From CAYZJD01 sp964483455 (GTDB taxonomy: Bacteria > Acidobacteriota > Terriglobia > Bryobacterales > Bryobacteraceae): 64,000 bases of DNA. Both the position numbers and the translations under genes were made by a program. The notes below the pieces were generated by a model. It was not told the origin of the DNA and did no database searches. It saw only the letters and a list, made by a program, of their open reading frames with translations. Below are positions 38,764 to 47,041 of this stretch, piece after piece; the first letter of the stretch is position 1; each line of letters begins with the position of its first letter. The stretch is from contig CAZACK010000001.1 of NCBI GenBank assembly GCA_964483455.1, forward strand, positions 1 through 64,000, in the 5' to 3' direction.

Positions 38764-39497
38764 GGCTCGCGTTGGCAACCGTCATGGCTGCACCCGCGGC
38801 CTTGCTCGCGGCCTCCAAAGCCTCCGAGCCGCTGCTGGCGATTCCGGGAGCGGCAAGCAAGGCCGGCGGCGTGCTCAGCATGCCGATGCAGATTGTCGTT
38901 CTGCTGACCCTGCTGACGCTGCTGCCGGCCGCCGTGGTCTCGGTCACGCCGTTCCTAAGGATCACGGTGGTGCTCCATTTCCTCCGGCAGGCGCTGGGAA
39001 CCCAATCCACTCCGTCCAATCAAGTGCTGCTCGGGCTGGCGCTGTTTCTGACCGTCCTGCTGATGCAGCCGACGGCTGCCGAAATCTACCAAAACGCCTG
39101 GCTGCCGCTTCAGAACCACGAGCTGACGCCGGCCGCGGCGTTTGACGCCGGCGCCCGTCCGCTGAAGGCCCACCTGGTGAAGTTCGCGCGGGAGAAAGAC
39201 GTGAAGCTGTTCGTCGAGATCGCCCGGGCGCCCGCGCCGCGGACGCCTTGGGATCTCGAGCTCAAAGTTCTCATCCCCGCCTACATCCTTTCGGAGTTGA
39301 AAGCGGGGTTCCAGATCGGGGCGGTGCTGTTCTTGCCGTTCCTCGTCATCGACCTGGTGGTGTCGAGCGTGGTGCTGAGCGTCGGCATGATCCAGCTTCC
39401 GCCGGTGATGATTTCGGCGCCGTTCAAGGTGCTGCTGTTCGTACTGGTGGACGGCTGGAACCTGGTGGTGGGCTCACTGGTGAGGAGTTTCTATTGA
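38760..39497 (+). CDS. fliP: Flagellar export gate protein FliP
   Basis: 245 aa, normal length. Signal-like first helix, then VLLTLLTLLPAAVVSVTPFL, RITVVLHFLRQALGTQSTPS, NQVLLGLALFLTVLLMQPTA (family core), and VLIPAYILSELKAGFQIGAV followed by LPFLVIDLVVSSVVLSVGMI and PPVMISAPFKVLLFVLVDGW. Five copies with FliQ and FliR build the inner-membrane pore for type III export. Overlaps fliO by 4 bp. Confidence 0.97.
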   Translation: MRLALATVMAAPAALLAASKASEPLLAIPGAASKAGGVLSMPMQIVVLLTLLTLLPAAVVSVTPFLRITVVLHFLRQALGTQSTPSNQVLLGLALFLTVLLMQPTAAEIYQNAWLPLQNHELTPAAAFDAGARPLKAHLVKFAREKDVKLFVEIARAPAPRTPWDLELKVLIPAYILSELKAGFQIGAVLFLPFLVIDLVVSSVVLSVGMIQLPPVMISAPFKVLLFVLVDGWNLVVGSLVRSFY

Positions 39498-39518
39498 CGG
39501 CTTCGGCCGGCCGTGACC

Positions 39519-39788
39519 ATGACTCCGGAATTCGCCATCGAGGTGATTCGGCAGGCGCTTTGGACGGCCTTCTGGGTCGGCCTGCCGCTGCTGGGGGTGG
39601 GCTTCGCGGCGGGGATTATCGTGAGCCTCGTTCAAATCGTGACCTCGGTGCAGGACACGGCCTTCGGCACGGTTCCGCGGCTGTGCGCGTTCCTGGTGGC
39701 GCTGGCTCTGCTCATGCCGTGGATGCTCCAGAAGATGACCGCCTACACGGTGGCGATCCTCGGGGACCTGGGGCGCTATGCGCGGTGA
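39519..39788 (+). CDS. fliQ: Flagellar export gate protein FliQ
   Basis: 89 aa from the ATG at 39519, where the family begins (TPEFAIEVIRQALWTAFWVG); a GTG two codons upstream is possible. Two transmembrane hairpins: LLGVGFAAGIIVSLVQIVTS and LCAFLVALALLMPWMLQKMT. The segment IVSLVQIVTSVQDTAFGTVP is the FliQ signature. It overlaps the fliR start by 11 bp. Confidence 0.96.
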   Translation: MTPEFAIEVIRQALWTAFWVGLPLLGVGFAAGIIVSLVQIVTSVQDTAFGTVPRLCAFLVALALLMPWMLQKMTAYTVAILGDLGRYAR

Positions 39789-40557
39789 GGTGCTGCTGCC
39801 GCTTGGCGCGGTGTACGGATTCCTGCTGGTGCTGGCGCGGGTCGGCGGAACATTCGTGTTCGTGCCGCTGCCCGGCGTGCGCGGAGCAGTGGAACCGGCG
39901 CGCGTCGTGCTGGCCCTCAGCCTGACGGTGGCGCTGGCGCCGCAGTGGCCGGCGATCGAACGGACGCCCGGCCTCGGGCAACTGGTGAACTGGCTGGTCC
40001 TGGAAGCGGCCCTCGGGATGGTGGCCGGGCTGGCGGTGGAGTTTCTGAGCGAAGCGCTTCGTGTGGCCGCCCAGGTGGTGGGCTTGCAGGCCGGCTACGC
40101 GTACGCCTCGATGGTGGACCCACAGACTCAGGCGGATTCGGGAATCCTGCTGATTGTGGCGCAGCTCGCCTCGGGACTGCTGTTCTTCGCCATGGGGCTG
40201 GACCGCGAGGTCATCCGGACACTGGCGCGCAGCCTGGAGACGTATCCCCCGGGCGCGTGGACGCCGCCAGTTTCCTCCGCGCCGGCGATGGTCGGCCTGG
40301 CGGGCGGCATGTTCTCGACCGGCGTGCGGCTGGCGCTGCCGGCGGCGGCGCTGCTGGTGCTGGTGGACATCGCGCTGGCGCTGCTCGGGCGGCTGCACTC
40401 CCAGTTGCAGCTTCTGACCATTTCCTTCCCGGCGAAGATGCTGGCCGCGCTGGCGGTGCTGGCCTGGGTGTCGGTGCTGATCCCGCGCCTGTACCGCGGC
40501 TACGCCGTCGAGGGGCTGGGCGTGGTCCGGACGCTACTGGGTCAGTCCGGCGGCTGA
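39778..40557 (+). CDS. fliR: Flagellar export gate protein FliR
   Basis: 259 aa. Six or so transmembrane helices and family motifs: VLARVGGTFVFVPLPGVRGA, EAALGMVAGLAVEFLSEALR, AQVVGLQAGYAYASMVDPQT, LLFFAMGLDREVIRTLARSL, and LLVLVDIALALLGRLHSQLQ. Completes the FliP5-FliQ4-FliR1 gate in the inner membrane. It overlaps fliQ by 11 bp and is followed by flhB 13 bp later. Confidence 0.95.
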   Translation: MRGEVLLPLGAVYGFLLVLARVGGTFVFVPLPGVRGAVEPARVVLALSLTVALAPQWPAIERTPGLGQLVNWLVLEAALGMVAGLAVEFLSEALRVAAQVVGLQAGYAYASMVDPQTQADSGILLIVAQLASGLLFFAMGLDREVIRTLARSLETYPPGAWTPPVSSAPAMVGLAGGMFSTGVRLALPAAALLVLVDIALALLGRLHSQLQLLTISFPAKMLAALAVLAWVSVLIPRLYRGYAVEGLGVVRTLLGQSGG

Positions 40558-40570
40558 GGGAGCGCTCGAG

Positions 40571-41635
40571 TTGCGTGACAAAGACCAGCGGACTGAAAAG
40601 GCCACGCCGCGGCGCATCGAGAAGGCGCGCCGCGAGGGACAGTTTCCAGCCTCGCGGGAGTTCGTCGGCTCGGTCCAGTTCCTGGTCTTCGCGGCTTTGT
40701 TGAGCGTCTGGGGCGCGGTGTGGCTGGCGCAGAACGAGCGCCTCACCCAATGGTTGCTGCGACAGGCGTTTCGAGGAGATCTCACATCCGCGGGCGTGTG
40801 GCGCCTGTGGCGGGAGGCGATCTGGCTGAGCTTCCGGCCTCTGCTCTTGGCGGCCGCGGCCCTAGTGGTCGTGGCCCTGGCCGCGCAGCTTGCGACGACC
40901 AAGATGGGCTTCAGCCTGAAGCGGCTGCTGCCGGAGGCCGGGCGGCTCAAGCCGGGAACGCGGCTTCGCGAGACGTTCCGACAGAATGTCTCCGGCTTGC
41001 TGAAGGCGCTCGTGCTTCTGCCCCTGTTCGCGGCGGCGGTCTGGTACACCCTTCGAGACAACCTTGCCGGATACCTCTCGCTGCCGCTGGCCGAGATCCA
41101 TGCCGGCGCCTCCTCGATCGCGCGTTCGATCGAGAGCCTCTTGTGGAAAGCGGCGGGCGCGTTCCTGGCGCTGGGCGTCGTCGATCTCGTCCGGCAGCGC
41201 CGGCGCTACTTCGAGGACCTGCGGATGACGAAGCAGGAGGTTCGCGAGGAAGCGAAAGAACTCGAGGGGAACCCGCTGATGCGCATGCGCATCCGCCGCC
41301 TGCAACGCGACGTGCTGCGGCGCCAAATGATGAAGCAGGTTCCGAAGGCCACGGCGGTCGTGGTCAACCCGGCGCACTACGCGGTGGCGATCCGCTACCA
41401 GCTCGATTCGATGAGCGCGCCCACCGTCGTGGCCAAGGGCAAGAACTATCTGGCCCGGCGAATCCGCGAGCTGGCGATCGCGCACGGCGTGCCGATCATC
41501 GAGAACCCGCCGCTGGCGCAGGCGCTATACAAGGCGGTCGAGGTCGGCCAGGAGCTCCCGCCGCACTTCTATCGCGCGGTGGCGGAGATTCTGGCATACA
41601 TCTACCGGCTGATGAACGGGCGGCTGCCGGGCTGA
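40571..41635 (+). CDS. flhB: Flagellar export switch protein FlhB, with NPAH cleavage motif
   Basis: 354 aa, TTG start supported by GAGGGAG 8 bp upstream. N-terminal EKATPRRIEKARREGQFPAS is the family signature, then four transmembrane helices, the linker with MTKQEVREEAKELEGNP, and the cytoplasmic domain TAVVVNPAHYAVAIRYQLDS. The autocleavage motif reads NPAH at 266-269 instead of the usual NPTH. The catalytic Asn-Pro pair is kept. FlhB changes export from rod/hook to filament subunits on signal from FliK. flhA follows 10 bp later. Confidence 0.96.
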   Translation: MRDKDQRTEKATPRRIEKARREGQFPASREFVGSVQFLVFAALLSVWGAVWLAQNERLTQWLLRQAFRGDLTSAGVWRLWREAIWLSFRPLLLAAAALVVVALAAQLATTKMGFSLKRLLPEAGRLKPGTRLRETFRQNVSGLLKALVLLPLFAAAVWYTLRDNLAGYLSLPLAEIHAGASSIARSIESLLWKAAGAFLALGVVDLVRQRRRYFEDLRMTKQEVREEAKELEGNPLMRMRIRRLQRDVLRRQMMKQVPKATAVVVNPAHYAVAIRYQLDSMSAPTVVAKGKNYLARRIRELAIAHGVPIIENPPLAQALYKAVEVGQELPPHFYRAVAEILAYIYRLMNGRLPG

Positions 41636-41645
41636 GGAGGGGACG

Positions 41646-43715
41646 ATGGCGGAGGCAAGGGCGGTGGCGGCGGGATGGAGGCCGGCGGCCGTGTCGCCGG
41701 CGAAGCTCGGCGAGTTGGGCGTGCCGCTGGCGGTGCTGGCCATCGTGCTGGCTCTCATCGTGCCGCTGCCGCCGGTCCTGCTCGACGTGCTGATCGTGGC
41801 CGACATCCTGATGTCGGTCATCGTCATGATGGTGGCCATCTACATCAAGCGGCCGGTGGATTTCAGCGTATTTCCCACTACGCTTCTGCTGCTGACCCTC
41901 TACCGGCTGGCGCTGAACATCTCTTCCTCCCGGCTGATCCTGCTCAACGGCAACACGGGAACGGCGGCAGCGGGCCGGGTGATCGAGGCCTTCGGCAGTT
42001 TTGTGGTCGGAGGGAACTACGTCATCGGCGCGGTGATCTTTCTGGTGCTGATCGCGATCCAGTACGTGGTGATCAACCACGGCGCGGTTCGCATCTCGGA
42101 GGTGACCGCGCGGTTCACCCTCGACGCCCTGCCCGGCAAGCAGATGTCGATCGACTCGGACCTGAACGCCGGCATCATCGACGAGGCCGAAGCGCGGGAA
42201 CGGCGCAAGCAATTGGCAAGCGAGGCGGAATTCTACGGGGCCATGGACGGCGCCTCGCGGTTCACCCAGCGGGACGCGGTCGCCAGCATCCTGATCACCG
42301 TGATCAATATCTTCGCCGGATTCCTGATCGGCATTTTTCAGCACGGCATGGATTTCCGGCGCGCGCTGGAGACATACACGGTGCTGACGATCGGCGATGG
42401 TCTGGTGACGGTCATCCCCGCGCTGATGATCTCTATTTCAGGAGGCCTGATCGTCACCCGCGCGAGCAGTGACGCGAGGCTGGGCACGGAATTTCAACGG
42501 CAGGTGTTCGGCGCCGCCGAGCCGCTCCTGCTCGCGGGCGGTGTGCTGGTGGCGCTGGCGGCATTCCCCGGGCTGCCGGCCATCCCGTTTCTGCTGATGG
42601 GAGGGGGCGTCGGCTACACCGCCTGGCGGATGCGGAAACGAAGGCTGGCGGCGGAGAGGCCTGCGGCGGCGCCGCAAGCCGCGCCGCGCGAGACCCTCGA
42701 GACGCTCTTGCGAGTCGAGCCGATGGCGGTGGAAGTCGGCCTGGGCCTGGTGAAGCTCGTCGAGGGAGGTGCAGACTCCCCGCTGTTGCGCCGCATTGCC
42801 GGCATCCGCCGCCAGTTGGCGACCGAGCTGGGATACATCCTGCCGCCGGTGCGCGTCACTGACAACCTCTCGCTCGGCGTGCGCGAGTACGCCGTTGTGC
42901 TCAAAGGCGAACGGATCGCGCGCTACGAGCTGCCGCAAGGCCAGGAACTGGCGATCCCGACGGGCAAGCCGGATCCGTCGCTCGAGGGGCGAACCACGCG
43001 CGAGCCGGCCTTCGGGCTGGAGGCCTGGTGGATCCCGGCGGAGAACGCCGAGCGCGCCCGCAACGCCGGCTACACCGTGGTGGACGCGACGAGCGTCCTC
43101 GGGACTCACCTGGCGGAGCTGATTCGCCGGCACGCCCACGAAATGCTGTCGCGGCAGGACGCCAAGAGGCTGCTGGACCGGGTGGCCTCCGACAGCCCCC
43201 GCCTCGTTGAAGACCTTACCCCGAAGCTGATCCCGCTTGCCACCGTGCAGCGCGTCTTGCAGAACCTCCTCCGGGAGCGGGTGTCGATCCGCGATGCGGG
43301 CTCGATCCTGGATGCGCTCGGCGAAGCGGCGGCGATCACGAAGAACCCGGTGCTGCTGACGGAATACGTGAGGCAGTCGTTGCGACGAACGGTGGTGAAA
43401 CCGTTCTTGAACCGCGCCGGCGAATTGCCGGCCTACATCCTCGACAGCGCCATCGAACAGGCGGTGGAATCGGCCGTCGAGCATGGCGAGAATTCGAGCC
43501 ACCTGACGGCGTCGCCGCAGGTCATTCGGGACGTCGCCCGGCGGATCGAAGCCAGGGTCGGCACGCCGGCCGCGCCGGTGGCGGCGGTGACCGGTTCCGG
43601 GGCGCGGTGCTTCCTGCGGCAGATCACGGAGAGTGCGCTTCCGAACCTTTTCTTTCTCGCGCACAGCGAGATTCCGCCGGGGGTGAAGCTCGTGTCCCTG
43701 GGGGTGATTCAGTAG
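41646..43715 (+). CDS. flhA: Flagellar export gate protein FlhA
   Basis: 689 aa, normal length. N-terminal membrane half with VLLDVLIVADILMSVIVMMV, FSVFPTTLLLLTLYRLALNI, and the FHIPEP-type signature region KQMSIDSDLNAGIIDEAEAR. The cytoplasmic half has VEPMAVEVGLGLVKLVEGGA, IRRQLATELGYILPPVRVTD, and VVDATSVLGTHLAELIRRHA. Nonameric ring that docks chaperone-substrate complexes and uses proton flow. The neighbours flhB and flhF are standard. Confidence 0.97.
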   Translation: MAEARAVAAGWRPAAVSPAKLGELGVPLAVLAIVLALIVPLPPVLLDVLIVADILMSVIVMMVAIYIKRPVDFSVFPTTLLLLTLYRLALNISSSRLILLNGNTGTAAAGRVIEAFGSFVVGGNYVIGAVIFLVLIAIQYVVINHGAVRISEVTARFTLDALPGKQMSIDSDLNAGIIDEAEARERRKQLASEAEFYGAMDGASRFTQRDAVASILITVINIFAGFLIGIFQHGMDFRRALETYTVLTIGDGLVTVIPALMISISGGLIVTRASSDARLGTEFQRQVFGAAEPLLLAGGVLVALAAFPGLPAIPFLLMGGGVGYTAWRMRKRRLAAERPAAAPQAAPRETLETLLRVEPMAVEVGLGLVKLVEGGADSPLLRRIAGIRRQLATELGYILPPVRVTDNLSLGVREYAVVLKGERIARYELPQGQELAIPTGKPDPSLEGRTTREPAFGLEAWWIPAENAERARNAGYTVVDATSVLGTHLAELIRRHAHEMLSRQDAKRLLDRVASDSPRLVEDLTPKLIPLATVQRVLQNLLRERVSIRDAGSILDALGEAAAITKNPVLLTEYVRQSLRRTVVKPFLNRAGELPAYILDSAIEQAVESAVEHGENSSHLTASPQVIRDVARRIEARVGTPAAPVAAVTGSGARCFLRQITESALPNLFFLAHSEIPPGVKLVSLGVIQ

Positions 43716-43730
43716 CAGGAGGGTAGAGAA

Positions 43731-44945
43731 ATGAAATTGAAATCCTACTTTGCAGCGACCGTGGCCGGCGCCATCGAGCAGGCCCGGGGCGAGATGGGCC
43801 CGGAGGCGGTGATTGTCCAGTCGCGGCCGGCGCCTCCGGAAGCCAAACACCTCGGCAAGTACGAGGTCGTGGTGGCGCAGATGTCGGAGGCCGAGGCCGA
43901 GTCCAGAGCCCCGCATCTTGGCGCATCCGGCACAGCCACGGACCCGATCGCCAAGGAACTTGCGCGATTACACCGGCAGATGGAGGAGCTCCGCCGGCTG
44001 ATGTGGAGGTGCGGAGCGGGCAGCTCACGCTGGCGATCGAGGCCGGTTCTTTCGGTTCTCAACGATCGACTGACCGGGATCGGCCTGGATGCGGAATTGG
44101 CCGAGGAAATCGTGGCCTGCGCGGAAGCGCGCCTGGCCGGCGATCCGCTGCTGGAGCGTGGCGGCGAGGAGCCGGGGCTGGAGGGTACTGCCGGCGAGGA
44201 CCGCGGCCGGGCTTGGACCTGCCTCCTCGCCGAACTGAAGAACCGCATCCAGGTCGACGCGTCCCTCGGAAAGCCAGGCGCCCAGCCGCGCGTGGTGGCG
44301 CTGGTCGGGCCGCCAGGCGCCGGCAAGACGACGGCGTTGGTGAAACTGGCCGTCGAGGCTGGGCTGAAGTCGCGCAGGCCGATGGCGCTGCTGACCACGG
44401 ACACCTCCAGGATCGGCTCCGCCTGGCAGTTGCGGACCTTCGCCGGAATCCTCGGCGTGGCCTTCCAGGCGCTTGACACCCCGCTGGCGCTAGGGCAGGC
44501 GATCGAGGAGCACCGGGGGAAAGACCTGATCCTCATCGACACACCGGGCCTCGGCCGGGCCGAGATCGACGAGGCCAGGGAGCTGGCCGGTGTTCTCTCC
44601 CGTGGGGATGTCGATACCCACTTGGTGCTGGAGGCGACAGGCAACTCCGCCGATCTACTGGATGCGGTGGACCGGTTTGCGATCTTCGAGCCCTCAAAGC
44701 TGCTGTTGACCAAGCTCGATGAAACGGTGACCCCCGGATCGGCGCTGACGGTGGCCTTTCGCGCGGGCAAGCCAGTTTCTTATGTCAGCGCCGGCCAGCG
44801 GATCCCGGAGGATCTTCAGGCCGCGAACCGCGAGGTGTTGCTCAACCGGTTACTGGAAAACTGCCGGATGGAAGTGCCGGCATGGCTTGAAATGCGATCG
44901 CCGGGCGGCTTCGAAGCGGCTTCGGCCGGCTTGGCCGCCGGGTAG
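43731..44945 (+). CDS. flhF: SRP-type GTPase FlhF
   Basis: 404 aa. The N-terminal B domain starts LKSYFAATVAGAIEQARGEM and GPEAVIVQSRPAPPE. The NG GTPase core has G1 LVGPPGAGKTTALVKLA (about residue 190-206), LLTTDTSRIGSAWQLRTFAG, G3 DLILIDTPGLGRAEIDEARE and G4-type LLTKLDETVTPGSALTVAFR. FlhF sets flagellum position and number at the pole in many bacteria, usually opposed by FlhG. No flhG lies beside it: fliA comes next, 63 bp later. Confidence 0.95.
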   Translation: MKLKSYFAATVAGAIEQARGEMGPEAVIVQSRPAPPEAKHLGKYEVVVAQMSEAEAESRAPHLGASGTATDPIAKELARLHRQMEELRRLMWRCGAGSSRWRSRPVLSVLNDRLTGIGLDAELAEEIVACAEARLAGDPLLERGGEEPGLEGTAGEDRGRAWTCLLAELKNRIQVDASLGKPGAQPRVVALVGPPGAGKTTALVKLAVEAGLKSRRPMALLTTDTSRIGSAWQLRTFAGILGVAFQALDTPLALGQAIEEHRGKDLILIDTPGLGRAEIDEARELAGVLSRGDVDTHLVLEATGNSADLLDAVDRFAIFEPSKLLLTKLDETVTPGSALTVAFRAGKPVSYVSAGQRIPEDLQAANREVLLNRLLENCRMEVPAWLEMRSPGGFEAASAGLAAG

Positions 44946-45008
44946 CGACGCGACCGCATCTTGCGGCGCCAAACGGGAGAGGAACATGGGTGTTCCTCGA
45001 GGGAAGTG

Positions 45009-45749
45009 ATGTATCCCTGTCTCACGACGGAACAGACGAGCGCGGAACGCGAGCGGCTCATTCTGGAGCACCTCCCGCAAGTGCGGCTGATTGCCAGGCG
45101 CATTCACGAGCGGCTTCCGGCCAGCGTGAGTCTGGAGGATCTGGTGTCGTCGGGCATCTTGGGGCTCATCGCCGCCATCGACCACTTCGACCTGAGCCAG
45201 AACGTCAAGCTGAGAACCTACGCCGAATACAAGATCCGCGGCGCTATCCTCGACAGCCTGCGCGGGCTGGACTGGGCCCCCCGAGACCGGCGGCGGAAGG
45301 CCAAACAGATCGAAGCGGCGATCACCGCCGCCGAGCAGAGGCTCGGGCGCGCCTCGACGGAGGAGGACATTGCCGGCGAACTGGGGCTGGAGCTTGAGGA
45401 GTACCGCCAGTGGCTCGCCGAGGTCCAGGGCCTTACTCTGAACAGCCTGGAATATGAGCCCGAGGGCGGACGGAATCTCCTGGACCTGCTGGCCGACAGC
45501 GAGGACAAGCTCCCTTCCCGGCTCCTGGAAAGCTCGGAACTGGCAAGAATACTCGCCGAGGCCATCGGGCGGATGCCGCGTGCCGAGCAGGACGTACTGA
45601 GCCTGTACTACGAGGAGGATTTGACCTTGCGGGAGATTGCACAGGTGATGCATCTCCACCTGTCGCGCATATCCCAACTGAAGTCACAGGCGATCCTCCG
45701 GCTCAGGGCGCACCTGGAGAAGCACTGGCCGGTTCGCCGGGGGAGGTGA
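45009..45749 (+). CDS. fliA: Flagellar sigma factor FliA (sigma28)
   Basis: 246 aa from the ATG at 45009. Region 2: VSLEDLVSSGILGLIAAIDH, then VKLRTYAEYKIRGAILDSLR and GLDWAPRDRRRKAKQIEAAI, which are typical of FliA. Region 3: STEEDIAGELGLELEEYRQW. Region 4: MPRAEQDVLSLYYEEDLTLR, then EIAQVMHLHLSRISQLKSQA. It directs transcription from late promoters; three matching sites (fliC, flaG, flgM) are seen in this window. Its anti-sigma factor FlgM is at 48599. Its stop overlaps the spacer to the next gene by GTGA. Confidence 0.96.
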   Translation: MYPCLTTEQTSAERERLILEHLPQVRLIARRIHERLPASVSLEDLVSSGILGLIAAIDHFDLSQNVKLRTYAEYKIRGAILDSLRGLDWAPRDRRRKAKQIEAAITAAEQRLGRASTEEDIAGELGLELEEYRQWLAEVQGLTLNSLEYEPEGGRNLLDLLADSEDKLPSRLLESSELARILAEAIGRMPRAEQDVLSLYYEEDLTLREIAQVMHLHLSRISQLKSQAILRLRAHLEKHWPVRRGR

Positions 45750-45751
45750 GG

Positions 45752-46606
45752 ATGGAGAATTCGTTGGCGGGCGGCGCGGGCGACTCCTTCCGCTGGCTCG
45801 CCGAGCAATGGGCCGCCCGGCTTGGGCAGGTTCTGGAATCGATGACGCTCGAAAGGCCCGAGGTGTCCGTGGAGTCCACTCCACCGGCGCTTGAGGCCGG
45901 ATCGGAAACCCTGTGGTGGCGGCAGGAGTGGAATCTGGCCGCGCGCCCGCTGTTGTTGACGGGCGTTCCCAGGGACACATGGATGGAGCTTGGAGGCCGC
46001 ATGCTGCGAGCGGCCGGCGTCGAGGATCCCTCGCCCGCCGACGCTCGTCAAACCTGCCTGGAGATTCTGAGCCAGACCTGCGCCGGGCTCGCCCAGGCAC
46101 TGACCGCCAAGCGAGGTCAGGAAACGGTCTGCACCACCGGCGGCGAGGAACGGCAGCCTCCGCCGGCCGCGACAGGCTGCTCGGTGAAGGTCGCCTTCGG
46201 CGGCATCAACCTTCCGGCGCTCTGGCTCTCGTTCGACCCGCTGCTGGTGGAGGCGGCCGGCGGCAAGGAAGACGATCCGGCCGGGACGGAGACGGCTCCC
46301 GGCGCCATGGACTTGCTTCTCGACGTGGAGATGCCCGTGTCGATCTCCTTCGGGCGCGCGCAGGTCCCGCTGGAGGAGGTCATGAAGCTCACCGCCGGCT
46401 CGGTGATCGAATTGGACCGGGCCGTCAACGATCCGGTGGAAGTGATCGTCAACAACTGCGTCGTCGCGCTGGGCGAGATGGTGGTTGTCGAGGGGAACTA
46501 CGGCGTGCGCATCCAGCGGCTCCTGAGCCGCCAGGGGCGCCTTCCCCGTGTTCGCGACTTGCCCTCCAATCGCGAGAAGGCGCAGAAGATCTATCGTCCC
46601 GCCTGA
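45752..46606 (+). CDS. Long FliN/FliY-like motor switch protein
   Basis: 284 aa from the ATG at 45752, with GGGAGG 5 bp upstream. The C-terminal about 75 residues are a clear SpoA/FliN domain: MDLLLDVEMPVSISFGRAQV, LEEVMKLTAGSVIELDRAVN and VALGEMVVVEGNYGVRIQRL. The N-terminal about 180 residues are unlike ordinary FliN; ADARQTCLEILSQTCAGLAQ and a Cys-containing stretch vaguely recall the CheC-like part of FliY or FliM. It may replace FliM/FliY in the C ring. Placed directly after fliA, 2 bp apart, so co-expressed. Confidence 0.8.
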   Translation: MENSLAGGAGDSFRWLAEQWAARLGQVLESMTLERPEVSVESTPPALEAGSETLWWRQEWNLAARPLLLTGVPRDTWMELGGRMLRAAGVEDPSPADARQTCLEILSQTCAGLAQALTAKRGQETVCTTGGEERQPPPAATGCSVKVAFGGINLPALWLSFDPLLVEAAGGKEDDPAGTETAPGAMDLLLDVEMPVSISFGRAQVPLEEVMKLTAGSVIELDRAVNDPVEVIVNNCVVALGEMVVVEGNYGVRIQRLLSRQGRLPRVRDLPSNREKAQKIYRPA

Positions 46607-46637
46607 TCGAAGGTTCGGACTTCCAGGAGACAGCGTC

Positions 46638-47030
46638 ATGCAGTGGCAATGGTCGATCGTCGCCGTGCAGGGCGGCCTGATGCTGCTCGGCTTCGGACTC
46701 TGCTTGTTTCTCTTCTTCTCGCTCAAGGACGAGATCCGGCGGGCGGAAATCCGCCGCGAGGAAACGGGCCGGAGGGTCGAGGCGAGCTTGCAGTCGCTGA
46801 AGGCCGAAACGGAGGCATTGCGAGCCGGCTGGCAGTCGCTGGAGGAGCGCTCCGGTGCCTGCGCCCCGGCCATTTCTCCGCCGGACTTCCAAGTCACCAG
46901 GCGGGCGCAGGCGCTTCGAATGCACCGCAGGGGTGAGCAGCCGCATCAGATCGCAGCGTCCCTCGGCCTCTCAGTCGGGGAGGTGGAACTGCTGCTCAAG
47001 GTGCACCGCCTGACAGCCGCGGGGAATTGA
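46638..47030 (+). CDS. Membrane-anchored coiled-coil protein with DUF2802/DUF6115-like C-terminus
   Basis: 130 aa from the ATG at 46638. One N-terminal transmembrane helix (about 6-27: VAVQGGLMLLGFGLCLFLFF), a charged coiled coil (about 30-72), and a C-terminal helix-turn-helix-like segment ALRMHRRGEQPHQIAASLGL, then VGEVELLLKVHRL. This matches the layout of DUF2802/DUF6115 proteins often found at the end of flagellar or chemotaxis operons. Function unknown. It is last in the fliK-fliA operon and converges on the sigma54 regulator 11 bp away. Confidence 0.7.
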   Translation: MQWQWSIVAVQGGLMLLGFGLCLFLFFSLKDEIRRAEIRREETGRRVEASLQSLKAETEALRAGWQSLEERSGACAPAISPPDFQVTRRAQALRMHRRGEQPHQIAASLGLSVGEVELLLKVHRLTAAGN

Positions 47031-47041
47031 CGCCGATCGCG

